The notes: generated by a model not told the origin, from the sequence alone. A stretch of DNA of 13,235 bases from an uncultured Chloroflexota bacterium (GCA_937927665.1 CALBRY010000266.1:1-13235), one strand, 5' to 3'; counted from the stretch's first letter, positions 1 to 7,028 are shown. Translations and numbers: made by a program.

Positions 1-36
1 CATAAAGACAGCAGCGATGTTCAGCACGATTTTCAC
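1..36 (-). CDS. N-terminal fragment of an unidentified gene leaving the left edge
   Basis: Reading the minus strand, a GTG at 36-34 opens a frame that stays open to the window edge and gives MKIVLNIAAVFM, a hydrophobic start like that of a small membrane protein or a signal-bearing protein. A Shine-Dalgarno sequence GGAGG lies 8 nt upstream of the GTG, which is good spacing and is the main evidence that this is a real start. An in-frame ATG at 51-49 would add five residues (MEDAI) but overlaps that SD and has none of its own, so GTG is preferred. The gene diverges from the USP-like gene at 280 and shares its upstream region. Only 12 codons are visible, so no function can be assigned. Confidence 0.45.
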   Translation of the reverse strand, partial: MKIVLNIAAVFM

Positions 37-94
37 GATCGCATCCTCCATACATAACGTTGACTGAACCGATTAAAGCACACAAATCAGACCC

Positions 95-114
95 CTAATG
101 TGAAATCATATTAG
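95..114. promoter_or_regulatory. 20-bp near-perfect palindrome, possible operator
   Basis: The two 9-nt arms CTAATGTGA and TCATATTAG flank a 2-nt AA centre and are complementary at 8 of 9 positions; the ninth is a G/T pair. The element lies in the 243-bp region between the divergent minus-strand gene (start at 36) and the USP-like gene (start at 280). Its size suits a dimeric helix-turn-helix repressor of TetR or MarR type. The half-site TGTGA resembles CRP, but the 2-nt spacing does not fit CRP (6 nt) or FNR. The binding protein is unknown. A short RNA hairpin is a less likely alternative because the loop would be too small. Confidence 0.35.
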
Positions 115-120
115 TGAACA

Positions 121-231
121 ATGAGAACTGAATACGATGTTCGCGTGAGAATCTGCCTTTGGATGATTCTTTACACGATCTTGATTTCAAGCTGGGTTCC
201 ATTGTTCCTATCTTTACGTCCCCAAGCGTAA
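121..231 (+). CDS. doubtful 36-codon ORF with a hydrophobic stretch
   Basis: An ATG at 121 opens a 36-codon frame ending at TAA 229-231. Residues 1-10 are polar or charged (MRTEYDVRVR). They are followed by about 22 mostly hydrophobic residues (ICLWMILYTILISSWVPLFL onward) that could form one membrane helix, and the tail is short (RPQA). No convincing Shine-Dalgarno precedes it. It lies just upstream of the USP-like gene and right after the palindrome. A frame this short can arise by chance, so it is recorded only because it has the shape of a single-pass microprotein. Confidence 0.15.
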   Translation: MRTEYDVRVRICLWMILYTILISSWVPLFLSLRPQA

Positions 232-279
232 ATTCAAAATAGAAACACTAAACCGTTCGTCACCACAGCAGGGTATGTC

Positions 280-765
280 ATGAAATCTATCCTCGTTCAG
301 ATGTCGGCGCAGGCATGGACGATGCAGGCTGTTCATCTTGCCTGTGCGTTGGCGCGTGGCAATCAAGCCGATGTCGTGCTGCTCCGCTTGATCCCTGTCA
401 CACATCCTAGTTATCTGGGAACACCCTACGGAGAAACGCCGCTCACGTATCAGGAGCGAAAGTCGATTGAAGACTACAAGGCGACCGCAGAGGATTATCA
501 GGTGAACTTGTCGTTCGTATCGATGCAGTATGTAACTGCACTTGATGCGGTCGCTGATGCCGCCGAACTGGTCGATGCGGATGTCGTGTTCGCTAACGTG
601 CCCGCGAGTTTCATCCCATACTGGCAGAAGTTCCGTATATGGCTGCTTGAGCGGCGTTTTAACGCGCAGCATCGCCGCTTGCATACGCTGATCAGTGGAA
701 AACTCGGCGTAGATCAAGTGCCGTTTGTCGTCAACACTCCGGCACACAGTCCGGTGATCCGGTAA
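280..765 (+). CDS. stand-alone universal stress protein (UspA)-like domain protein
   Basis: The product is a 161-residue soluble protein with the alternating strand/helix pattern of the UspA fold. It begins KSILVQMS, has a helix rich in small residues (about 15-27), then a strand ADVVLLRLIPV (about 30-40), and later a strand DADVVFANVPASF (about 98-110). The usual nucleotide-binding signature near the C-terminus (GxxGx9G[S/T]) is not visible; that region reads ISGKLGVDQVPFVVN, so ATP binding is doubtful. A weak SD (GCAGGG, 268-273) sits 6 nt before the ATG. The next gene, 85 bp downstream on the same strand, is a KimA-like K+ permease. Free-standing Usp proteins often accompany APC and cation transporters and may act as nucleotide-sensing partners, which here is inference. 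No transmembrane segment is seen. Assignment to the fold is fairly secure; the role is not known. Confidence 0.7.
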   Translation: MKSILVQMSAQAWTMQAVHLACALARGNQADVVLLRLIPVTHPSYLGTPYGETPLTYQERKSIEDYKATAEDYQVNLSFVSMQYVTALDAVADAAELVDADVVFANVPASFIPYWQKFRIWLLERRFNAQHRRLHTLISGKLGVDQVPFVVNTPAHSPVIR

Positions 766-807
766 TTGACGATCTTGATAGTTTCTTTACGGGCTAGCGC
801 TGTTCTC

Positions 808-839
808 CTGACAGTTTCTTGATTGCGCGCCCGTATACT
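808..839 (+). promoter_or_regulatory. possible promoter for the KimA-like gene
   Basis: A good -10 hexamer, TATACT, lies at 834-839 in the 85-bp gap after the USP-like gene. The best -35-like hexamer, CTGACA (808-813), is 20 bp upstream, which is longer than the usual 17. If used, transcription would begin near 846-851, almost on the first ATG (851), leaving a leader of only about 20 nt before the ATG at 869, which does have an SD. The permease could then be expressed separately from the USP-like gene. The long spacer keeps confidence low. Confidence 0.3.
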
Positions 840-850
840 TTCCCTGCCCA

Positions 851-2926
851 ATGATCAGGAAAAACCAAATGTCTATCCATGATGCCCGAGAGCGGTTTGC
901 GACGCTCGTATTTGGGAAGCGTCTTCAAACCGCGGATATCTCCCACCAAACTGCGTCAAATCCCATCGCGCTCGCGGTGCTTGCAAGTGATGCATTATCG
1001 TCGGTCGCCTATGCGACTGAAGAAATTCTGCTGATCCTGAATACTGCCGCGATCGGTACATTCGCGCTGTTCGGATTTTCCGGAAATACCGTTTCAATTC
1101 CGATCGCGATCGCGATCGCCATTTTGATCGGTATCGTGACGATTTCTTATCGTCAAACGATCTTCTCGAATCCGGCGGGCGGCGGCGGTTACCGTGTTGC
1201 GAAAGAGAATCTTGGCGAAGAACTCGCTCAGGTAACAGGCGCGGCGCTGCTGACCGACTATATTCTGACCGTTGCCGTCAGTATTAGCGCGGGTGTCGCC
1301 AATGTCATCAGCGTGGTTCCGGCGCTTCTGCCATACCGTGTGCCGTTGACGATCATCGTGATTCTGTTCATGACGTTCATCAACCTGCGCGGCGTCAAAG
1401 AGAGCGCTCGATTGTTCTCCATCCCGACGTACTTCTTCCTATTCACGATTGGGATCACGCTCGTCTTAGGCTTCTTGAAGCTGATCACAGGATCGCTTGG
1501 AACCGTCGTGGGTGTCGAAGCGATTCAGCACAACACACTTGAGCCGATCGGAATACTGCTGCTGCTGCGCGCATTCTCGTCCGGCTGCACGGCGCTCACC
1601 GGTATTGAAGCGATTTCCAACGATACACAGCTTTTCCGCCAACCGCGCGCGAAAAATGCCGCCAATACGCTGGTTGTGATGAGCGTCATCCTGATCACAC
1701 TGTTCCTCAGTATCACCGTTCTCGCAAATGCGATTCAGGCAATCCCGTCGCACCACGAAACCGTAATCAGCCAACTTGCGCGCACCGTGTATGGTGAAGA
1801 GGGACTCGGTTACTTGGGGTATGTGCTGACGATGGCGGGGGCATTCGCTGTCCTGTTCATGGCGGCGAACACCCCGTTTGCCGACTTTCCGCAGCTTGCG
1901 GCGCTTCACAGCAGCGATGGTTTCTTGCCGCGTCAACTCACCTACCGGGGACGCCGATTGGTCTTTAGCTGGGGTATTTACACACTGTCAGGCGCAGCGA
2001 TTTTCCTTGTCGCCGCCACCGGGGCATTGGTTACGAACCTGATTCCGCTGTACGCGATTGGCGTGTTCCTCGGGTTCACCATCAGTCAAACGGGTATGGC
2101 GCGCCGTTTCTGGCGTGCAGGGCATGTCAAACCGGGTGAGTTCACATGGGGATTGGAAACCAAGATCTACTATGATCCGCGCTGGCGGCTAAAACTGGCG
2201 GTGTCTGGCGTCGGTGCGATGATCACCTTCATCGTGATGTTTGTGTTCATCATCACAAAGTTTGCCGATGGTGCATGGGCGATCGTAATGCTCATTCCGA
2301 CATTGGTCTGGGTATTCTTCCGTATCCATCGCCACTATAAAGAAACTGCCGCGCGGCTGAAACTGCAAGAAATCCCTGTCTTTGAGAATAAGCCGGTCGT
2401 ATTCGATCCGACTCATCACAAAGAATTGGCGATTTTCCTGTGCGATACGTGGTCGCAGTTGTCGGTACGGGTGGTCAATCGCATCTTGAAGCGCGATATT
2501 CCGCTGCAAATTATCCACATCGATGTTGATCCCAAACGCACCGAGGCGTTCTTAAAGCGCAGTGAAGAAATTCGCGCGCTCAATGATTGGGAGAAGGGCG
2601 TTACCCTCGTCGTTGATGAACCGTATCGTGACTTGTATCAGAGCGTCGCCACCATTCTGGACAACATCCGGCGTGAATATCCGGGGGTATACGTCCATGT
2701 TTATATTGGCGCGCTGCGAACACGCTTCCCGTTCAACCTGCTGCACATGTCAACGGATCGCTTCTTGCGCGATGCGCTGCTTGAATCGGATGATGTCTCG
2801 CTGAATATCAAGCAGATCAACCTAGATTCGCTTCCACTTCCGGCAGGATTCAAGGTCACATTTGAGCATGTGATGGATCATCATGCGATAGAGGAAGAAC
2901 ATGTAAGCATCCCCGCCCAAGCGTGA
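851..2926 (+). CDS. KimA-like potassium permease (KUP/APC superfamily) with C-terminal cytosolic domain
   Basis: The product is a 691-residue membrane protein (685 if it starts at the ATG at 869). Residues about 35-490 carry about 12 hydrophobic segments of the APC fold; about 500-691 is a soluble, Usp-like regulatory domain. Motifs shared with Bacillus subtilis KimA (YdaO), as I recall that sequence, are LASDALSSVAYATEE (44-58), NPAGGGGYRVAKENLGE (107-123), DYILTVAVSISAG (136-148), AFSSGCTALTGIEAISN (241-257) and LIPLYAIGVF (397-406). D47, Y54, D136, Y137, T250, E253 and Y401 align with KimA positions linked to K+ or proton coupling, again from memory. KimA imports K+ using the proton gradient and in Bacillus is inhibited by c-di-AMP. 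The protein is longer than the roughly 607-residue KimA, mainly at the C-terminus. The ATG at 851 lacks an SD, while the ATG at 869 has AGGA 8 nt upstream and is the likelier start. An automatic label of amino acid permease is the main alternative. I see no ydaO-type riboswitch upstream. Confidence 0.85.
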   Translation: MIRKNQMSIHDARERFATLVFGKRLQTADISHQTASNPIALAVLASDALSSVAYATEEILLILNTAAIGTFALFGFSGNTVSIPIAIAIAILIGIVTISYRQTIFSNPAGGGGYRVAKENLGEELAQVTGAALLTDYILTVAVSISAGVANVISVVPALLPYRVPLTIIVILFMTFINLRGVKESARLFSIPTYFFLFTIGITLVLGFLKLITGSLGTVVGVEAIQHNTLEPIGILLLLRAFSSGCTALTGIEAISNDTQLFRQPRAKNAANTLVVMSVILITLFLSITVLANAIQAIPSHHETVISQLARTVYGEEGLGYLGYVLTMAGAFAVLFMAANTPFADFPQLAALHSSDGFLPRQLTYRGRRLVFSWGIYTLSGAAIFLVAATGALVTNLIPLYAIGVFLGFTISQTGMARRFWRAGHVKPGEFTWGLETKIYYDPRWRLKLAVSGVGAMITFIVMFVFIITKFADGAWAIVMLIPTLVWVFFRIHRHYKETAARLKLQEIPVFENKPVVFDPTHHKELAIFLCDTWSQLSVRVVNRILKRDIPLQIIHIDVDPKRTEAFLKRSEEIRALNDWEKGVTLVVDEPYRDLYQSVATILDNIRREYPGVYVHVYIGALRTRFPFNLLHMSTDRFLRDALLESDDVSLNIKQINLDSLPLPAGFKVTFEHVMDHHAIEEEHVSIPAQA

Positions 2927-2936
2927 TCAAGCTTAT

Positions 2937-2971
2937 TCGCCCCTGATTTGACCGAATCAAGTTGGGGGCGA
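2937..2971. terminator. hairpin terminator between convergent genes
   Basis: The arms TCGCCCC (2937-2943) and GGGGCGA (2965-2971) enclose a second stem TGATT (2944-2948) / AATCA (2955-2959) with a TGACCG loop and a 5-nt bulge on one side. The total is 12 bp, seven of them GC-rich. It fills the 47-bp gap between the stop of the KimA-like gene and the stop of the minus-strand response regulator. It can therefore serve both strands. The plus-strand run after it (TTCTATTTC) is only partly T-rich, so termination may be incomplete. Confidence 0.65.
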
Positions 2972-2973
2972 TT

Positions 2974-3672
2974 CTATTTCGGCATCACGAAGCGGTAGCC
3001 AACACCCGGCTCATTGAGGATGTAGCGGATATTACGTGCTGGATTTTCGTGCAGCTTCTTACGTAGTTGATTCACAAAAACGCGGACGTAATGATCCATC
3101 TCGCTGTATTCCGCCCCCCAAACCGCGTTTAGGATCGCCTTATGTGTCATGACCTTTCCCGGATGCGTCGCCAGCAGGCGCAGCAGATCATATTCGGTGG
3201 GGGTCAAATGCACTTCTTCATTTTCGATGTATACCAAACGGTTAACCAGATCAATTCGCAGGTCACCGACGATGATTTCTGGTTTCATGCCTGTACCGGG
3301 TTCTGCTGCGACACGCCGTAAGATCGCCAACATGCGCGCGTGCAGTTCTTCCATCCCGAATGGCTTCGTCACGTAGTCATCTGCGCCCGCGTTGAGCGCA
3401 GTCACTTTTGTTTTTTCCTCGTCATGCACCGAAAGCATGATGATCGGTGCTTGTGACCATTCGCGGATGCGGCGGCATACTTCGATTCCGTCGGGTTCTG
3501 AACCCAATGAGATATCGAGAACGATCATATCCGGCGCATGCTGCGCGGTGAGCGTGAGGGCTTCACTGCCATTTCCGGCAGTCCAAACCTCATAGCCATA
3601 ACCCGCCAGACCAATTTTAAGCTGACGGCGGATCTGAGGTTCGTCATCCACCACGAGTATTTTTTGCTTCAT
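2974..3672 (-). CDS. KdpE-like response regulator of the OmpR/PhoB family (second copy)
   Basis: This 232-residue DNA-binding regulator receives phosphate from a histidine kinase, most likely the one just upstream. The receiver domain (about 3-118) has the acidic pair D9/D10, phospho-acceptor D53 in IVLDISL, S81 and K103 in TKPF. The C-terminal winged helix (about 130-230) has HLTPTEYDLLRLLATHPGKV, VWGAEY, YVRVFVNQLRKKL and a GVGYRF end, the typical KdpE signature. The frame is open further upstream, but the chosen ATG (3672-3670) matches the family N-terminus (MKQKILVVDDEPQ) and has AAGGA upstream. It begins inside the last 29 bp of the kinase gene, so translation is probably coupled. It resembles the KdpE at 12447 closely enough to be a paralogue or an acquired relative. 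Whether it binds the kdpF promoter, the KimA-like promoter or something else cannot be told from sequence. Confidence 0.9.
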   Translation of the reverse strand: MKQKILVVDDEPQIRRQLKIGLAGYGYEVWTAGNGSEALTLTAQHAPDMIVLDISLGSEPDGIEVCRRIREWSQAPIIMLSVHDEEKTKVTALNAGADDYVTKPFGMEELHARMLAILRRVAAEPGTGMKPEIIVGDLRIDLVNRLVYIENEEVHLTPTEYDLLRLLATHPGKVMTHKAILNAVWGAEYSEMDHYVRVFVNQLRKKLHENPARNIRYILNEPGVGYRFVMPK

Positions 3673-5185
3673 CGGAAGTATCCTTACCCAAGGGGAGCGC
3701 GATAACAAAGGTTGCACCGCCTCCCGGTGTATCTTCGACCCATAACCGCCCTTGATGTGCCTCGATAATCCCTTTTGCGATCGGTAACCCCAGACCGATA
3801 TGCCCATCGCGTCCATGATAAAACGGTTTCATGATATCCGTTTTGACCGCATCAGAGATCGAGTCGCCATGATTGACGACTTTGATATATGCCTCTCGAT
3901 CCTGAATGATCCCGCAAATCTCAATTTGCCTATCGGCGGGTTCATAGCGCAGCGAGTTATCGATGAGATTGCTCAATGCCTGACGCACCAGCCCATAGTC
4001 GGATGATACCAGCGGCAGATCATCCGGGAAATTTAACTTGATGCGCTCCTGACGGGTACGTTGCCACGATTGAGCGGCAATATCGCCCGCGATTTCTTCA
4101 AGATCGTTCAAGCGGCGGTTGAGCGAGAGCGCTCCTGCTTGCAGTCGTGACATATCGAGCAAGTTGCCGACCAGTTTATCCAGATGATCGGTTTCCAATT
4201 CAATCGTTTCGGTGATTTCTTGCTCCTCTTGCGGAGAGAGTTGATCATGAAATTGACGCAGATTGCTGGCAGACGATTTGATAATCGTAATCGGTGTCCG
4301 CAAATCATGCGATACCGCTTGAAGAATAGCTGTTTTGAGCTTGTCCGCTTCTTCAAACTGTTGGCTTTTGATGGCGCGTTCGGTTAAGTCGATTCGCTGT
4401 AATGCCATCGCCGCTTGAGAGACACAGGCATTAAGGAGCGCAAGCTGAGACGGGGTGAGCGGTGCGTCAAATGCCGCGCTGACGGTCGCATAAATACGCT
4501 CGCCTCCTTGCAGGAGCAGGTAATAAGCAGTGCCATTTTCATGAGAAGGAGACTGCGTTCTGAGGGGCAGAATCTCGACCCATACCGCGCGCATATCGGT
4601 GAGCAAAACATGGGTGAGCGCCTGATAGACGCCATCATGATGCATTAATTGGTTGAAGGCGCGGGTAAGCTGGTAGAGGATTTCCTGCTCGCGTGCGCGC
4701 TGCTGCGCCTCTTGAGCTTGTTGGCGTACTCGTGATCCGAGCCGTCCGGCGAGTCCGGCGACGATCAAAAACACGACAAGATCGAGAATTTCGCGTTGAT
4801 CGGCGACGAGCAGCGAATAGTAAGGCGGCACAAGAAAGAAGTTGATGCAGATGAAACTGACGACTGCACTCATGCTAGCAGGGATCGTCCCCGCACCGAT
4901 TGCGACGATCAGCACCAGCAGCAGATAAATCATGGTGAAGTTCGCCAGAGTCAGCGTATTACGCACGAAAAACGCGCACAACGTCACGACGGCGATCGCG
5001 AACAAGACCACAACATACGTCTGAAGCGACTTCACCCAATTGGAGTCAATACGTTCTGCTGGTGAGTTCTTCAAGAATGCCTCGCGTAATTCTGGAAAGA
5101 TACCCTCGATTTTAAGCGATAAACCGCATCGCGTGCTCTTTATTGATACTTCCTTGATGCACCGCCTCAAACTTTTGACCCACAC
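3644..5185 (-). CDS. short KdpD-like sensor histidine kinase without KdpD/USP N-terminal modules
   Basis: The frame gives up to 513 residues. About 55-150 holds hydrophobic segments of the DUF4118 four-helix region found in KdpD. A helical, probably coiled-coil linker follows (about 150-180, rich in Q, A, R and E), then a GAF-like region (about 180-265) and the dimerisation domain with H293 in AVSHDLRTPIT. The ATPase domain has an N-box SNLIDNSLRYEP (N406, N410) and a G2 box GHIGLGL (461-467). The G1 box reads VVNHGDSI (436-443) where D-x-G-x-G is expected: Asp is replaced by N438 and the second Gly by S442. The Walker-type KdpD domain and USP domain of full KdpD are absent. The GTG at 5185 is the longest start but has a weak SD. 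A TTG at 5074 (476 residues) has GAGG 5 nt upstream, would still keep all membrane segments, and would leave 160 bp for the divergent promoter region, so it is a serious alternative. The gene is co-transcribed with the regulator at 2974 and divergent from kdpF. Confidence 0.88.
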   Translation of the reverse strand: MWVKSLRRCIKEVSIKSTRCGLSLKIEGIFPELREAFLKNSPAERIDSNWVKSLQTYVVVLFAIAVVTLCAFFVRNTLTLANFTMIYLLLVLIVAIGAGTIPASMSAVVSFICINFFLVPPYYSLLVADQREILDLVVFLIVAGLAGRLGSRVRQQAQEAQQRAREQEILYQLTRAFNQLMHHDGVYQALTHVLLTDMRAVWVEILPLRTQSPSHENGTAYYLLLQGGERIYATVSAAFDAPLTPSQLALLNACVSQAAMALQRIDLTERAIKSQQFEEADKLKTAILQAVSHDLRTPITIIKSSASNLRQFHDQLSPQEEQEITETIELETDHLDKLVGNLLDMSRLQAGALSLNRRLNDLEEIAGDIAAQSWQRTRQERIKLNFPDDLPLVSSDYGLVRQALSNLIDNSLRYEPADRQIEICGIIQDREAYIKVVNHGDSISDAVKTDIMKPFYHGRDGHIGLGLPIAKGIIEAHQGRLWVEDTPGGGATFVIALPLGKDTSDEAKNTRGG

Positions 5186-5207
5186 CTGATCTCAATTTCC
5201 AGATAAT
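5175..5207 (+). promoter_or_regulatory. possible kdp operon promoter with paired TGATC repeats
   Basis: A -35-like TTGACC (5175-5180) and a -10-like GATAAT (5202-5207) lie upstream of kdpF, but the 21-bp spacer is too long for a standard sigma-70 promoter. Activator-dependent promoters can tolerate poor spacing, and Kdp operons are normally activated by phosphorylated KdpE. Two TGATC words, at 5187-5191 and 5207-5211, start 20 bp apart, about two helical turns, as expected for side-by-side binding by an OmpR-family regulator. These elements overlap the 5' end of the divergent kinase gene if it starts at 5185. This is low-confidence pattern reading. Confidence 0.25.
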
Positions 5208-5234
5208 GATCACCGTACTTGAGCGGAGGTCGTC

Positions 5235-5324
5235 ATGAGTCTGGAACTGATACTCGTTGGATTGGTGGCATTGGGGCTGCTGATCTATCTCGTTTATTCG
5301 ATGCTGTATCCGGAGCGATTCTAG
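5235..5324 (+). CDS. kdpF: KdpF, small membrane subunit of the Kdp K+ pump
   Basis: This is a 29-residue single-pass peptide: polar start MSLE, one hydrophobic helix (about 5-23), then a short YPERF tail. Length, helix position, the LIYLVYSML core and the place directly before kdpA all match E. coli KdpF, which stabilises the KdpABC complex. A strong SD, GGAGGT (5225-5230), precedes the ATG at 5235. Only 1 nt separates its TAG (5322-5324) from the kdpA ATG, so the two are translationally coupled. Automatic annotation often misses the gene because of its size. Confidence 0.9.
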   Translation: MSLELILVGLVALGLLIYLVYSMLYPERF

Positions 5325-5325
5325 G

Positions 5326-7017
5326 ATGACTACGTTCGAATTCCTTCAAATCGCGCTGTATCTTGGTCTGCTGATCGTGTGTACGCCCCTTCTTGGTGGC
5401 TATATGGCGCGGGTATTTCGTGGAGAGCGTAACCTACTCTCGTTCGTGCTGCGTCCCGTTGAAAACGGGCTGTATCGCTTGATCGGGATCGACAGTCGCG
5501 CCGAGCAAGATTGGAAAGCGTATGCGTGGGCGGTGATTCTGTTCAACGCGGTAGGTTTCGTGTTCCTGTTCGTCTTGCAGCTTATACAGGGGTATTTACC
5601 GCTTAATCCGGCGGGCTTAGGAAATGTTGAACCGTTTCTCGCCTTCAACACGGCGACCAGTTTTGTCACCAACACCAATTGGCAAGCATATGCGGGTGAA
5701 ACCACCCTCACATACCTGACGCAGATGATCGGGTTGACGGTGCAAAACTTCGTTAGCGCCGCGACAGGGATCGCCGTCGTGGTCGCGTTAATTCGCGGTT
5801 TGATTGGGCGGGCGGGCAAATCGCTCGGAAATTTCTGGGTTGATCTGGTGCGATCAACGCTCTACGTGCTGCTCCCCCTCAGCATCATTTTGACGATTCT
5901 GCTGATCGGTCAGGGGGTGGTGCAGAACTTCAACGCGCCTGCTGCAGCGACTACGCTTTCGGGGGAAACGCAGATGCTCCCGCAAGGAGCAGCAGCATCG
6001 CAAATCGCGATCAAGCAGTTGGGAACGAACGGCGGCGGATTCTTCAACGTCAACAGTGCACACCCCTATGAGAATCCGACACCATTCAGCAACTTTTTGC
6101 AGATGTTCTCGATTCTCGTGATCCCGGCTTCGCTCACGTATACATATGGCGTGACGGTTGGGAGTAAGCCTCAGGGGTGGGCGATCTTCGCGGCGATGTT
6201 CATCCTGTTCGTGTTGGGGTTGAGCGTGATGCTCGTTTCAGAATACACACCGAATCCGGTTGTCGGTGGAATTCTGCCGATGGAAGGAAAAGAACTCCGG
6301 TTCGGAATCACCAACAGCATTTTATGGGGCGCGGCGACAACCGTCGCATCCAATGGATCGGTCAGCGCGATGCACAGCAGTTTCAGCCCGATTGCGGGTG
6401 GAATTGCGCTGCTCAATATGATGCTTGGTGAGGTAATTTTCGGCGGTGTGGGTGCGGGACTTTACGGCATGCTGATCTTCGTGATCCTGACGGTATTCAT
6501 CGCCGGGTTGATGGTCGGACGTTCGCCGGAATATCTCGGAAAGAAGGTCGAAGCGGGTGAAGTTAAAATGGCAATTCTTGCCATCCTGCTGCCAAGCGCG
6601 GCGATCCTTTTATTCACTGCATTAGGCGTCGTCACGGATGCCGGACTTTCCAGCCGGACGAATATGGGCGCGCATGGCTTCAGCGAAGTTTTGTATGCCT
6701 TCACGTCGGGAGCAGCGAACAACGGGAGCGCCTTCGCGGGTTTGAATGCCAATACGCCGTTCTATAACACGCTGATTGGCATCGCCATGTGGATCGGTCG
6801 CTTCGGCGTAATCCTTCCTGTGCTGGCGATTGCTGGCAGTATGGCAGGTAAACAGATTGCGCCTGCATCAGCGGGAACATTCCCGACGGACTCGCCGCTG
6901 TTCGTCGTACTGCTGATCGCCGTAATTCTGATCGTTGGCGCGCTGACATTCTTCCCGGCGCTCTCGCTCGGTCCAATTGTTGAACAACTGCTTGCGCTCA
7001 ACGCGCAGACGTTCTAA
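5326..7017 (+). CDS. kdpA: KdpA, potassium-translocating subunit of the Kdp pump
   Basis: KdpA is the channel-like membrane subunit that selects and carries K+ in the KdpFABC P-type ATPase complex of the plasma membrane. The product has 563 residues, near the 557 of E. coli, with about ten hydrophobic helices. All four pore loops of the selectivity filter are visible: TNTNWQAY (115-122), GTNGGGFF (233-240), VASNGSVSAMH (340-350) and NNGSAFAG (465-472). Q120 aligns with E. coli Q116, whose change lowers K+ affinity, so high-affinity uptake is expected. The start follows the kdpF stop by 1 nt. kdpB begins 11 bp after its stop. Nothing suggests damage. Confidence 0.98.
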   Translation: MTTFEFLQIALYLGLLIVCTPLLGGYMARVFRGERNLLSFVLRPVENGLYRLIGIDSRAEQDWKAYAWAVILFNAVGFVFLFVLQLIQGYLPLNPAGLGNVEPFLAFNTATSFVTNTNWQAYAGETTLTYLTQMIGLTVQNFVSAATGIAVVVALIRGLIGRAGKSLGNFWVDLVRSTLYVLLPLSIILTILLIGQGVVQNFNAPAAATTLSGETQMLPQGAAASQIAIKQLGTNGGGFFNVNSAHPYENPTPFSNFLQMFSILVIPASLTYTYGVTVGSKPQGWAIFAAMFILFVLGLSVMLVSEYTPNPVVGGILPMEGKELRFGITNSILWGAATTVASNGSVSAMHSSFSPIAGGIALLNMMLGEVIFGGVGAGLYGMLIFVILTVFIAGLMVGRSPEYLGKKVEAGEVKMAILAILLPSAAILLFTALGVVTDAGLSSRTNMGAHGFSEVLYAFTSGAANNGSAFAGLNANTPFYNTLIGIAMWIGRFGVILPVLAIAGSMAGKQIAPASAGTFPTDSPLFVVLLIAVILIVGALTFFPALSLGPIVEQLLALNAQTF

Positions 7018-7028
7018 GGGATAGTCCA

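Noticed and set aside
37..279. ydaO-type c-di-AMP riboswitch upstream of the KimA-like block
   Set aside because: I looked for the conserved paired core expected in front of KimA genes and saw no matching GC-rich stems or consensus segments in 37-279 or 766-850.
214..747. 177-codon minus-strand frame opposite the USP-like gene
   Set aside because: It is antisense to a gene with recognisable fold pattern; its own translation is rich in R, H and C with no domain pattern, typical of a shadow frame.
789..834. ACGGGC/GCCCGT inverted repeat as a terminator after the USP-like gene
   Set aside because: The arms are only 6 bp with a 34-nt loop and no T-run, and the right arm touches the -10-like hexamer; it is too weak to call.
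5143..5159. TTGATA and TTGATG as -35 elements for kdpF
   Set aside because: No -10-like hexamer lies at a workable distance from either.
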